The position numbers and the translations under genes are program-made. A model generated the notes under the pieces. It was not told where the DNA came from. It saw only the letters and a list, made by a program, of their open reading frames with translations, and made no database searches. From the NCBI GenBank assembly GCA_025924495.1, contig JAICIG010000385.1, forward strand, positions 1 through 7,722: DNA of 7,722 nucleotides, read 5' to 3'. Origin of the DNA: Pirellulales bacterium (GTDB lineage: Bacteria > Planctomycetota > Planctomycetia > Pirellulales > JAICIG01). This document shows, in pieces, positions 1-6,053 of the stretch. The number at the start of each line of letters is the position of its first letter. The first letter of the stretch is position 1.

Positions 1-791
1 CCGGGGCTGACCGCCGTCCAGCGCTCGGCATAATGAGCGCCGAGATGCCAGGCGCCGGCGCCTCCCATGGAAAAACCTGCCAACACGATGCGGTCGGGAT
101 CGATGCGATATTGCCGCTCCACGGCGGCGATCGCCTCTAACACGTCGGTCTCGCCGGCGAACTTGAAGGCATTGCAGTAGCGACCGAACGGATGCAGCAC
201 GATCGCGTCATCCGGCACGAGTTCGCCGGGACTATTCATCCGCTGACGAATGAACGCCAGCTCGGTCATTTTGTCGCCGCGGCCGTGCAGCCAGACGTAC
301 AGCGGACAGGGCTTGGCGAGATTGAGCGATTCCGGAATCACCAAACCGAGAGGCTGGAGCGAACCGTCGATTTCCGAGCGATAACCTCGCACCACCAGCT
401 TCTTGGCCTTCGTCCAAGATGGTCGTCCAGAAAGCAACTGATCGAGCCGCTCGCCCCCCGCTTTAAGCTGCTCCTGAGCCCATTTCGTTTCGCCGGGGGC
501 AAAGAACTCGCCATTTTCCAAGGCATAGTCGACCGATTTGAGAAAGATTTCGACGTCGGGCAACAGCGCCTGTTGCTCCTTGCGCCGCAATCGGCCGGCC
601 GCCGCCTTAAGCCGCGCGGCGAACTGGTCGGCAGCGGAACGTAGTACTTGCCGTTCAGCGGCCGGAAGCTCGACGCCCGCGGGAGGAATCGTACGCGGAA
701 TGGATTTTGTTTCTGCGGCGGCGGCGTGCAACAATTCGGCCGCCATCCAACCGATCAATAGAAACGGAATGAAGATCTTACTTAGTTGCAT
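1..791 (-). CDS. Secreted alpha/beta-hydrolase (prolyl oligopeptidase/esterase-like), 5' part only
   Basis: I translated this frame by hand from the ATG at 791; it stays open for 263 codons to the left edge, so the C-terminal part lies outside. Residues 1 to about 25 form a signal peptide (MQLSKIFIPFLLIGW, then an Ala-rich end). A charged helical stretch follows, then the hydrolase core: HGRGD at 169-173 (probable oxyanion-hole loop), HPFGRYCNAFKFAGETDV, and the nucleophile elbow GFSMGG with Ser241. The frame ends at HYAERWTAVSP. The Asp and His of the triad would lie beyond the edge. It is clearly a paralogue of the divergent gene at 1050-3071, sharing these blocks in the same order and at nearly the same positions (Ser241 versus Ser239). 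The fold is typical of serine esterases and peptidases; the substrate cannot be read. The likely site is periplasmic or extracellular. The ribosome binding site is weak (CGAGAG about 9 bases upstream). Confidence 0.9.
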   Translation of the reverse strand, partial: MQLSKIFIPFLLIGWMAAELLHAAAAETKSIPRTIPPAGVELPAAERQVLRSAADQFAARLKAAAGRLRRKEQQALLPDVEIFLKSVDYALENGEFFAPGETKWAQEQLKAGGERLDQLLSGRPSWTKAKKLVVRGYRSEIDGSLQPLGLVIPESLNLAKPCPLYVWLHGRGDKMTELAFIRQRMNSPGELVPDDAIVLHPFGRYCNAFKFAGETDVLEAIAAVERQYRIDPDRIVLAGFSMGGAGAWHLGAHYAERWTAVSP

Positions 792-997
792 CGTGTGCTG
801 CTCTCGACAAGGAGCCAATCTTTTAGGTTTGCGACTATCATGCCTCAACAGGCGGATGCTGACTAGAGGCGCATATATCACGGCCAGCATGGCTCCTAGT
901 CCTTTGTCTCCGAATCTCCTTGAGCACTCTCGGCCGGCGACTTGCAATCGTGCGGCATGGTCGTTAACGTCCATCCCAGAGAGATGCCCGATAGACA

Positions 998-1020
998 GAG
1001 CTCCCCGAGAGACGGAGCTC
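998..1020. repeat. Short inverted repeat in the leader of the 1050 gene
   Basis: GAGCTCC (998-1004) and GGAGCTC (1014-1020) form a perfect 7-bp stem with a 9-base spacer. It ends 29 bases before the ATG at 1050, in the 792-1049 region between two divergent paralogous genes. It could be a leader hairpin or an operator, but it is short and has no further support. I saw no convincing promoter boxes elsewhere in 792-1049. Confidence 0.3.
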
Positions 1021-1049
1021 ACCTGCCCCGCGCAACGAGAGAAAGCATC

Positions 1050-3071
1050 ATGCGTCGATTCGCCAGTTGTTTGTTGTTGCTGACCGCTTCTGTGGCCCTG
1101 GCAGACGGCCCGGCTGATAACGCGCCGGAAAAGATTCGCCGCGTGCCCAAGCTGGGGATCGAGGTCCCCGCCGACGTACGACAGAAGCTCGAAGAGCGAC
1201 TCGCCGATTTGGACAAGAAGATCGCCGACTTGCAGCAGCGCAACGACAAGCGCATTGAAGAATTGCTGCCCGATGTGCAGATTTACGCCAAGGCCGTTCG
1301 CGATGCGCTGCGGTACCAGGAGTTTTTCGATGCCAAGGAACTGCCGGTCGCCGAGGAATTGCTAAAAGAAGGGCTCGCACGAGCCGAGCAACTCGCCGCC
1401 GGCGACGTGCCGTGGACCGCAGCCAAAGGGCTTGTCGTGCGAGGCTACATATCGAAGATCGATGGCTCGGTGCAGCCCTATGGCCTGGTCGTGCCCGAAT
1501 CCTATTCGGCCGCCGGTTCCGAAAAGCATCGCGTCGACATCTGGTTTCATGGCCGCGGCGAAACGCTTAGCGAATTGAACTTCTTGCAAAACCGCCGCAA
1601 GCAAGTCGGTCAGTTTGCGCCGCGCGACACGATCGTCCTGCACCCCTACGGGCGTTATTGCAACGCCTTCAAGTTCGCCGGCGAAGTCGACGTGCTCGAA
1701 GCGCTCGAGGCGGTCAAGCGCCACTATCGCGTCGACGAAGATCGAACGAGTGTCCGCGGCTTCTCGATGGGAGGGGCGGCCTGCTGGCAATTTGCGGTGC
1801 ACTATGCCGATCGCTGGTTCGCGGCCAACCCGGGCGCCGGCTTCGCCGAGACGCCTGAGTTCCTCAAAATCTTCCAGGATGAGACGCTTCACCCGACGTG
1901 GTACGAGCGCCAATTGTGGCATTGGTACGGCTGCACTGATTGGGCGCAGAATCTATATCAGTGCCCGACCGTCGCCTACAGCGGCGAGAAAGACTCGCAG
2001 AAACAGGCCGCCGACATCATGCAGAAGGCCATGGCCGCACTGGGCATGGATCTCGTGCACGTGATCGGCCCCGAAACAGGACACAGCTACCATCCAATCG
2101 CCGCCGCTGAAGTCGAAAAACGATTGGAAAGCCTCGCCGAAATCGGTCGCGAGCGCCTGCCGCCGGTGGTGCGGTTCAGTACTTATACGTTGAAATACAA
2201 TCGACAAGGCTGGGTCACAATCGACGGTCTCGAACAGCATTGGGAGCGAGCCGAAGTGCATGCCGCGCTCACCGAGGCGTCCGTCGTGGAAGTCGAAACC
2301 GTGAATGTCAGCGATCTGACTCTGGAAATTCCGCCGGGCTGGTGCCCGCTGGAAATTGACGCTCCCGTGGAACTCCTGATTGACGATGAAGAAATCGAGG
2401 CGCCGCAGCCGCGCTCCGATCGCTCCTGGTCAGTGCATCTCTATCGGGCGAACGACCAATGGCACGTCGGCACGCGCAAGCAAACCGGCATACGCAAACG
2501 TCATGACCTGCAGGGCCCGATCGACGACGCCTTCATGGACTCATTCATTTTCGTTCGGCCAACCGGTAAAGCGGCTCATGAGTCGGTGGGAAAATGGGCC
2601 AACGAAGAGTTGGAGCGCGCCATGGAGCATTGGCGGCGGCACTTCCGCGGCGAGGCGCGCGTCAAGAACGACAAGGATGTGACCGACGACGACATGGCCC
2701 ATGCCAACCTCGTCCTCTGGGGCGATCCTGCAAGCAATCAACTCCTCGCCCGCATTGCTGAGAAGCTGCCTATTTCCTGGCAGGCCGACAAAATCGTAGC
2801 GGGCGAACAAGAGTTTCCTGCCGACCAGCACGCCTTGATTGCGATTTATCCCAATCCGCTGAATCCCAAACGATATGTCGTGCTGAACAGCAGCTTTACC
2901 TTTCGCGAATTCGCGTATCTGAACAATGCCAGGCAGGTAGCCAAGCTTCCCGACTGGGCCGTCATCGATCTTACGATTCCGCCTGACGGGCTGTGGCCGG
3001 GCAAAGTCGCGGCTGCAGATTTTTTCGACGAAGGTTGGCAGTTAAAGCCGCCGCACAAGGAAAGCGACTGA
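1050..3071 (+). CDS. Secreted alpha/beta-hydrolase (prolyl oligopeptidase/esterase-like) with a long C-terminal extension
   Basis: The product is 673 aa. The frame is open upstream to an ATG at 942, but the ATG at 1050 begins a clear signal peptide (MRRFASCLLLLTASVALADG, cleavage near 18-19) and has GAGAG 8 bases upstream. Residues 40-110 are charged and helical, possibly coiled coil. The hydrolase domain (about 125-365) has HGRGE at 167-171, HPYGRYCNAFKFAGEVDV, the elbow GFSMGG with Ser239, Asp315 in SGEKDS, and His345 in GHSYHP (His348 is the alternative). The Ser-Asp-His order is that of the alpha/beta hydrolase fold. Residues 370-470 look like a beta-rich domain (YNRQGWVTIDGLEQHW). Residues 490-673 form a further domain with LQGPIDDAFMDSF, a WRRHFRGEARVKND segment, NLVLWGDPASN and LPISW. 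I recall this arrangement from planctomycete 'prolyl oligopeptidase family' proteins, which may be esterases. The substrate is unknown. It lies divergent to its paralogue at 1-791. Confidence 0.9.
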   Translation: MRRFASCLLLLTASVALADGPADNAPEKIRRVPKLGIEVPADVRQKLEERLADLDKKIADLQQRNDKRIEELLPDVQIYAKAVRDALRYQEFFDAKELPVAEELLKEGLARAEQLAAGDVPWTAAKGLVVRGYISKIDGSVQPYGLVVPESYSAAGSEKHRVDIWFHGRGETLSELNFLQNRRKQVGQFAPRDTIVLHPYGRYCNAFKFAGEVDVLEALEAVKRHYRVDEDRTSVRGFSMGGAACWQFAVHYADRWFAANPGAGFAETPEFLKIFQDETLHPTWYERQLWHWYGCTDWAQNLYQCPTVAYSGEKDSQKQAADIMQKAMAALGMDLVHVIGPETGHSYHPIAAAEVEKRLESLAEIGRERLPPVVRFSTYTLKYNRQGWVTIDGLEQHWERAEVHAALTEASVVEVETVNVSDLTLEIPPGWCPLEIDAPVELLIDDEEIEAPQPRSDRSWSVHLYRANDQWHVGTRKQTGIRKRHDLQGPIDDAFMDSFIFVRPTGKAAHESVGKWANEELERAMEHWRRHFRGEARVKNDKDVTDDDMAHANLVLWGDPASNQLLARIAEKLPISWQADKIVAGEQEFPADQHALIAIYPNPLNPKRYVVLNSSFTFREFAYLNNARQVAKLPDWAVIDLTIPPDGLWPGKVAAADFFDEGWQLKPPHKESD

Positions 3072-3084
3072 TCGGCTCGACCGG

Positions 3085-3100
3085 GCCGCAAATATTGCCG
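3085..3100. repeat. 16-bp direct repeat, copy 1 (also an imperfect hairpin)
   Basis: GCCGCAAATATTGCCG matches 3304-3319 at 15 of 16 positions. The two copies lie at the two ends of the small minus-strand gene at 3101-3325. With base 3101 this copy can also fold as GCCGCAA/TTGCCGC around an ATA loop with one C-C mismatch. It sits between two convergent stop codons (3071 and 3101), so it might act as a weak bidirectional terminator, but there is no T-run. Confidence 0.5.
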
Positions 3101-3325
3101 CTATAAGGCCAGGCCTGAGTTAAGCCACGAAGAAACGTGGGCTTCGCGATGCAGTCGTTTGACCCAGACCGGACTGCCGCAGGCGGCGCAGTAATGCAGC
3201 TCGGAATCGTTTTCAGGATCTTGCGGCATCTCCTCGCCGTACGCGTCCGCGCGCGCCAGGTCTTGATGTCCCCGACCTAGGCACTTCAGCCTCTCTTTGC
3301 CCCGCCGGAAATATTGCCGATTCAT
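3101..3325 (-). CDS. Small CxxC protein, hypothetical
   Basis: The product is 74 aa and I do not recognise its family. The main evidence for a real gene is a very good ribosome binding site: on the minus strand AGGGAAGGA (3340-3332) ends 6 bases before the ATG at 3325. The N-terminal third is basic (MNRQYFRRGKERLKCLGRG) and the middle is acidic (GEEMPQDPENDSE). The C-terminal third carries HYCAACGSPVWVKRLHRE. The CAAC pair with a following Gly-Ser-Pro resembles one knuckle of a zinc ribbon. A complete site would need other ligands, such as Cys15 and the His residues, or a dimer. There is no signal peptide or membrane segment, so it is probably cytosolic. It diverges from the sigma-54-linked microprotein at 3506 and could share control with it. 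The GC-rich third positions in the middle agree with coding; the length keeps the call moderate. Confidence 0.55.
   Translation of the reverse strand: MNRQYFRRGKERLKCLGRGHQDLARADAYGEEMPQDPENDSELHYCAACGSPVWVKRLHREAHVSSWLNSGLAL
3304..3319. repeat. 16-bp direct repeat, copy 2
   Basis: GCCGGAAATATTGCCG differs from the copy at 3085-3100 only at the fifth base (G for C). This copy lies inside the first codons of the minus-strand gene (the Asn-Arg-Gln-Tyr-Phe region). The first copy sits just past that gene's stop. The unit-to-unit distance is 219 bases. Confidence 0.5.
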
Positions 3326-3331
3326 AGCATG

Positions 3332-3340
3332 TCCTTCCCT
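3332..3340 (-). promoter_or_regulatory. Strong Shine-Dalgarno for the 3101-3325 gene
   Basis: AGGGAAGGA on the minus strand, with 6 bases between it and the ATG at 3325. It fixes the start of the small CxxC gene and is its best support. The other nearby minus-strand ATG, at 3330, hits a stop after two codons. Confidence 0.6.
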
Positions 3341-3353
3341 GCGTCTACATAGG

Positions 3354-3391
3354 TCTTGTTATCGCTCATACAAGATCAAGTGCAAATCTTG
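3354..3391. promoter_or_regulatory. Three alternating half-sites, possible activator binding array
   Basis: TCTTGT (3354-3359), ACAAGAT (3370-3376) and ATCTTG (3386-3391) are the same half-site in alternating orientation. They form two overlapping inverted repeats with 15-16 bases between centres. The array ends 31 bases upstream of the sigma-54 promoter at 3423-3439. Bacterial enhancer-binding proteins that drive sigma-54 promoters usually bind upstream inverted repeats, so this is a candidate site. It also lies 29-66 bases upstream of the minus-strand start at 3325 and could regulate that gene instead. Its function is inferred only. Confidence 0.35.
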
Positions 3392-3422
3392 GGCCGGTGT
3401 GCTCGTGCGTATTGCAACATCA

Positions 3423-3439
3423 TTGGCACGGGGTATGCA
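3423..3439 (+). promoter_or_regulatory. Sigma-54 (RpoN) promoter, -24/-12
   Basis: TTGGCACGGGGTATGCA matches the sigma-54 consensus TTGGCACG-N4-TTGCA at every defined position except one (ATGCA for TTGCA). The invariant GG (3425-3426) and GC (3437-3438) have the required 10-base separation. Transcription would begin near 3450, giving a leader of about 56 bases before the ATG at 3506. Sigma-54 promoters need an ATP-dependent enhancer-binding protein, which is not encoded in this window. Confidence 0.75.
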
Positions 3440-3492
3440 CTTTTGCTGCGCCGACGCCAGGAAGGGTGCCTCAACAGCGAGTGCTTTGAAAC

Positions 3493-3497
3493 AGGAG
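3493..3497 (+). promoter_or_regulatory. Ribosome binding site of the 3506 microprotein
   Basis: AGGAG with 8 bases to the ATG at 3506. It decides between that start and an upstream in-frame ATG at 3356, which precedes the predicted sigma-54 transcription start and would not be on the message. Confidence 0.65.
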
Positions 3498-3505
3498 CGA
3501 ATGCC

Positions 3506-3706
3506 ATGAATCATCCACGAAAAGATCCGGACGAGCTCGTGCGAAAGCCGCAAGCGGGTCCGAGCGACGCCACGCAACCGCGGAAACCGGCGGTCGACAA
3601 AGAATCGCCCAAACAGCCGATGAAAGACGAAGTTGAGGAAAGCTCCGAGGAGTCTTTCCCGGCGAGCGATCCCCCTTCATGGACTCGATCGAGCGCGACT
3701 GACTAG
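3506..3706 (+). CDS. Small acidic disordered protein with EESFPASDPPSW motif
   Basis: The product is 66 aa. It is rich in Pro, Lys, Glu, Asp and Ser, has no hydrophobic stretch, and is probably intrinsically disordered and cytosolic. After a basic, Pro-rich N-terminal half, residues 40-58 read KDEVEESSEESFPASDPPSW, ending in a lone Trp. I recall E-E-S-F-P-A-S-D-P-P-(A/S)-W as a recurring motif in small uncharacterised proteins of planctomycetes and proteobacteria, with no established function. The start is fixed by AGGAG at 3493-3497 and by the sigma-54 promoter at 3423-3439, which points straight at it. This suggests expression under a specific condition such as nitrogen or envelope stress; which one cannot be read. 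Its stop lies 13 bases from the convergent stop of the symporter gene, and TGACTAGTCA, a perfect palindrome, spans the stop codon. Confidence 0.75.
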   Translation: MNHPRKDPDELVRKPQAGPSDATQPRKPAVDKESPKQPMKDEVEESSEESFPASDPPSWTRSSATD

Positions 3707-3719
3707 TCACGGCGGCGGA

Positions 3720-5096
3720 TCAAGACGGCTCAATGACATCAGCGGCGACCGAGAGTTCGCCGCTGACCGTCTCCTCAGCCGGCGTGGGGCGCCTGCCGTC
3801 GAGCAGACAACTGACATTCATATCGCCCATCACATTGATGGCGGTGCGGCAGCGGTCGAGAAACCAATCGACCGTGAGCAAGATGGGTATGTATTCGGTC
3901 GGCAGGCGGACGGCGGTGAATACCATGGTCATGGTCACCAGGCCAGCTTGAGGTATGCCGGCGGCGCCGACCGACGCGACGACCGAGGTCATCACGACAA
4001 GCAACTGGTCCGCCAGACCTAGGTGCTGCCCAATCATTTGCGAGATGAACAGCGCCGCCATTGCCTCATACAAGGCAGTGCCGTCGTTGTTGAAATTGGC
4101 GCCGACGAGCGCCCCCAGACTGGCCGATTCCTCTCTCAAGCCGACACGATCCTTCAGGCAAGCAAACGTCACCGGCATCGTCACCGTTGAGCTAGCGGTC
4201 GAAAACGCCATGACCAGAGCGTCACGACAACCCCGTACCAGTTCGCGCGGTCTGACCCACGACCCCGCGCGAACGCGCACCAGATAATATGCGGCCTGCA
4301 GCGTCAAAGCCATCAACACGGCAATGACAAACGCGCCCAACGCGACAAAATCGGTAAAGCCGTTTTCGCCGACGATTCTCGCCACGATTCCGAACACGGC
4401 GAACGGAATGATTTCGACGAGCCAGCCCAGCACCACAAGCAACGCGGCCAGGCCGATCTCCAACAAATCCTCCACGAGCTGCTTGCGCGGGTGCTGCACT
4501 TGCCGCAGCGCAATGCCGAACGCCACGGCAAGAAAAATGACCCCAATGACTTTGCCCTGGTCGCCCAGCGGTCCGAGCAAACTGCGCGGCACGTTGTCGA
4601 GAAACTGCGCCAGCGGGTTGCCGGCAGATACAGATGACGATGAGGCGGAGTCTGCAACGCCTGCGTCGATCTTGGCCCAATGCCCCGGCTGCACCATGTT
4701 GGCGACGAGTAACCCGATGGAGATCGCGACCAGCGTGTTCAGCAACAATAGTCCCAACAACCGGAAGCGGACTCTCGCCGGGATTTCTGCCTTCAGCAAG
4801 GTATGAACAACCGCCAGCAAGATCAGCGGCGGCGCCAGGGCGCCCAGCAGTCGCATGATCAAGTCGCCAGGCGTTCCCAGCACTTCGGCGATGCGGACCA
4901 CTCGCTCGCTTGCCGCCTGGGCTTGCTCGGAGCTTTGCCAATTCCAAGCTTGATAACCTTGCAGCAGGCTGCCAACGATCAAACCGAGTACGAGCGCCCA
5001 GAGAATTCGCAGGTAGAGCGGTTTGGCCGTCCACCAGCCGAGCCAGCCGCGCGGCCGACGCTCACTCGGCCGCGCGCTCGGGTCGCGTTCGCTCAT
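3720..5096 (-). CDS. SDF-family dicarboxylate/amino acid:cation symporter
   Basis: The product is 458 aa from the ATG at 5096, which has AGGGA about 8 bases upstream. A GTG at 5102 is in frame but only two bases from that site. This is an inner-membrane, cation-coupled importer of the glutamate/dicarboxylate (DAACS) family, with several hydrophobic segments from residue 28 on. Family marks in order: the hairpin-1 serine motif STASSTVTMP (Ser302, Ser303), the helix-7 motif as NNDGT (336-340) instead of NMDGT, hairpin 2 as SVGAAGIPQAG, and helix 8 as DWFLDRCRTAINVMGD. By comparison with the archaeal homologue GltPh, Asp410, Asp414, Arg417, Thr418, Asn421 and Asp425 match D390, D394, R397, T398, N401 and D405. 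The ligands for an acidic amino acid or dicarboxylate are thus in place. The missing Met is unusual because it is a nearly invariant part of the sodium-coupling region. It is the second gene of an operon with the isomerase-like gene at 5130-6053. Confidence 0.93.
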   Translation of the reverse strand: MSERDPSARPSERRPRGWLGWWTAKPLYLRILWALVLGLIVGSLLQGYQAWNWQSSEQAQAASERVVRIAEVLGTPGDLIMRLLGALAPPLILLAVVHTLLKAEIPARVRFRLLGLLLLNTLVAISIGLLVANMVQPGHWAKIDAGVADSASSSSVSAGNPLAQFLDNVPRSLLGPLGDQGKVIGVIFLAVAFGIALRQVQHPRKQLVEDLLEIGLAALLVVLGWLVEIIPFAVFGIVARIVGENGFTDFVALGAFVIAVLMALTLQAAYYLVRVRAGSWVRPRELVRGCRDALVMAFSTASSTVTMPVTFACLKDRVGLREESASLGALVGANFNNDGTALYEAMAALFISQMIGQHLGLADQLLVVMTSVVASVGAAGIPQAGLVTMTMVFTAVRLPTEYIPILLTVDWFLDRCRTAINVMGDMNVSCLLDGRRPTPAEETVSGELSVAADVIEPS

Positions 5097-5129
5097 TCGC
5101 ACATCCCTGGCTTTCCCGTTCCCTCAGCT

Positions 5130-6053
5130 TCAGGCAAATGCTTGCCGCAACTCGTCAATATGACGCGGGCAGGCTTGACGCGGGTCTTCTGGCTCTTCGA
5201 ATTCCAGCACAATATAGCCGCGATAACCGGCGTCGCGGAGGATTTTGGCCAGGCGTTTGAAATCGGCCGGTTCCTTTTGCCCGCCCGCCGGATGCATGCT
5301 GGCCTTGATCTGCACGTTCATGGCGTAGGGCGCCAGCTTGGCCAGATCGGCATATGGATCGGAACTTCGGAAGTTGCCAGTGTCGAGGTTCACGGCGAAC
5401 CATGGACTCTTCACGTCGTGAACCAACGACAACAAGCCCTCGATCGTCGTCGTCAAGCCGCCATGATTCTCGAGCGCCAGCACCACGCCATGCTTGCCGG
5501 CATAGTCACAGCACTCTTCCATTCCTTCAACCGCCAGCTGGTGAGCTTGGGCTTCGGTTTGACCTTTCTTGGCGTTCCCCGAGAAAATGCGAATGACCGG
5601 GGCGCCGAGAATCTCCGCTTTGTCCACCCAGGTTTTGACAAGCGCAATCTGTTTGTCGCGTTCGGGCCCGGGCGGGTGACAAAAATCGTTGCCCACGGCG
5701 GTGCCGGAAATATCGAGTCCCAGCCGAAACGCCCGCAACTTTAACTCGCGCAGTTGCTCGTCGGTCACATCGGGCGGAAAGTAATAAGAAGTCAGCTCCG
5801 TGCCTTCGAGCTCCATCTTGGCGCAATCATCGATGAAATCAGCCAGCGTCAGTTTGGGCTCTTTGCCGCTCAGCAGTTCGCGATAGCTATAGGCCGCCAG
5901 GCTGAATTTGAACTTTGCTTTTCCCGGCCGCTCGATCGGCTCGATCGCCATTGCAGCGCCCGGCGCCAATCCACCGGCCAAGCCCGCGCCGGCCGCCAGG
6001 GCTGCACGACCAAGAAACCCGCGCCGCGTTGTGTGACATGACATCGGTTGCAT
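5130..6053 (-). CDS. Tat-exported sugar phosphate isomerase/epimerase-like TIM-barrel protein
   Basis: The product is 307 aa. The N-terminus has a twin-arginine signal, TTRRGFLG (Arg10-Arg11), then an Ala/Gly-rich core ending in AMA (34-36), so the mature protein probably starts at Ile37 in the periplasm. The rest fits the AP-endonuclease-2/xylose isomerase-like barrel (IolE-like family), whose members isomerise or epimerise sugars and inositols using a divalent metal. Candidate metal ligands are Glu195 (LENH), Asp224 (NLDTGNF) and Glu284 (VLEFE). The usual His of the VHxKD strand is Gln248 here (VQIKA). The C-terminus has AGYRGYIVLEFE, typical of the family. The substrate is unknown. The start is uncertain: GGGAG is only one base from the ATG at 6053 but 10 bases from the in-frame ATG at 6044 (M4), which may be the real start. 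The symporter gene follows about 30 bases downstream on the same strand, so the two are probably co-transcribed. Confidence 0.9.
   Translation of the reverse strand: MQPMSCHTTRRGFLGRAALAAGAGLAGGLAPGAAMAIEPIERPGKAKFKFSLAAYSYRELLSGKEPKLTLADFIDDCAKMELEGTELTSYYFPPDVTDEQLRELKLRAFRLGLDISGTAVGNDFCHPPGPERDKQIALVKTWVDKAEILGAPVIRIFSGNAKKGQTEAQAHQLAVEGMEECCDYAGKHGVVLALENHGGLTTTIEGLLSLVHDVKSPWFAVNLDTGNFRSSDPYADLAKLAPYAMNVQIKASMHPAGGQKEPADFKRLAKILRDAGYRGYIVLEFEEPEDPRQACPRHIDELRQAFA

Noticed and set aside
192..644. Plus-strand open frame of 150 codons (and an overlapping one at 538-1083)
   Set aside because: The minus strand here encodes the clear hydrolase paralogue with signal peptide, HGRG and GFSMGG motifs; the plus frames are shadows.
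942..1049. Upstream in-frame ATG extending the hydrolase by 36 residues
   Set aside because: The extension is not signal-like and would bury the signal peptide that starts at the 1050 ATG, which has its own ribosome binding site.
1362..1922. 186-codon minus-strand open frame inside the 1050-3071 hydrolase
   Set aside because: It lies wholly antisense to the catalytic domain and has no recognisable motif; a codon-bias shadow.
3356..3505. Longer version of the microprotein starting at 3356
   Set aside because: It would cross the sigma-54 promoter and begin before the predicted transcript start; the 3506 ATG has AGGAG at good spacing.
3700..3709. Perfect palindrome TGACTAGTCA over the microprotein stop, considered as a terminator
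   Set aside because: It has no loop or T-run, so it cannot act as an intrinsic terminator as it stands; 10 bp may be chance.
4803..5744. 313-codon plus-strand open frame across the symporter and isomerase genes
   Set aside because: It is antisense to two well-supported genes and spans their junction; no recognisable domain.
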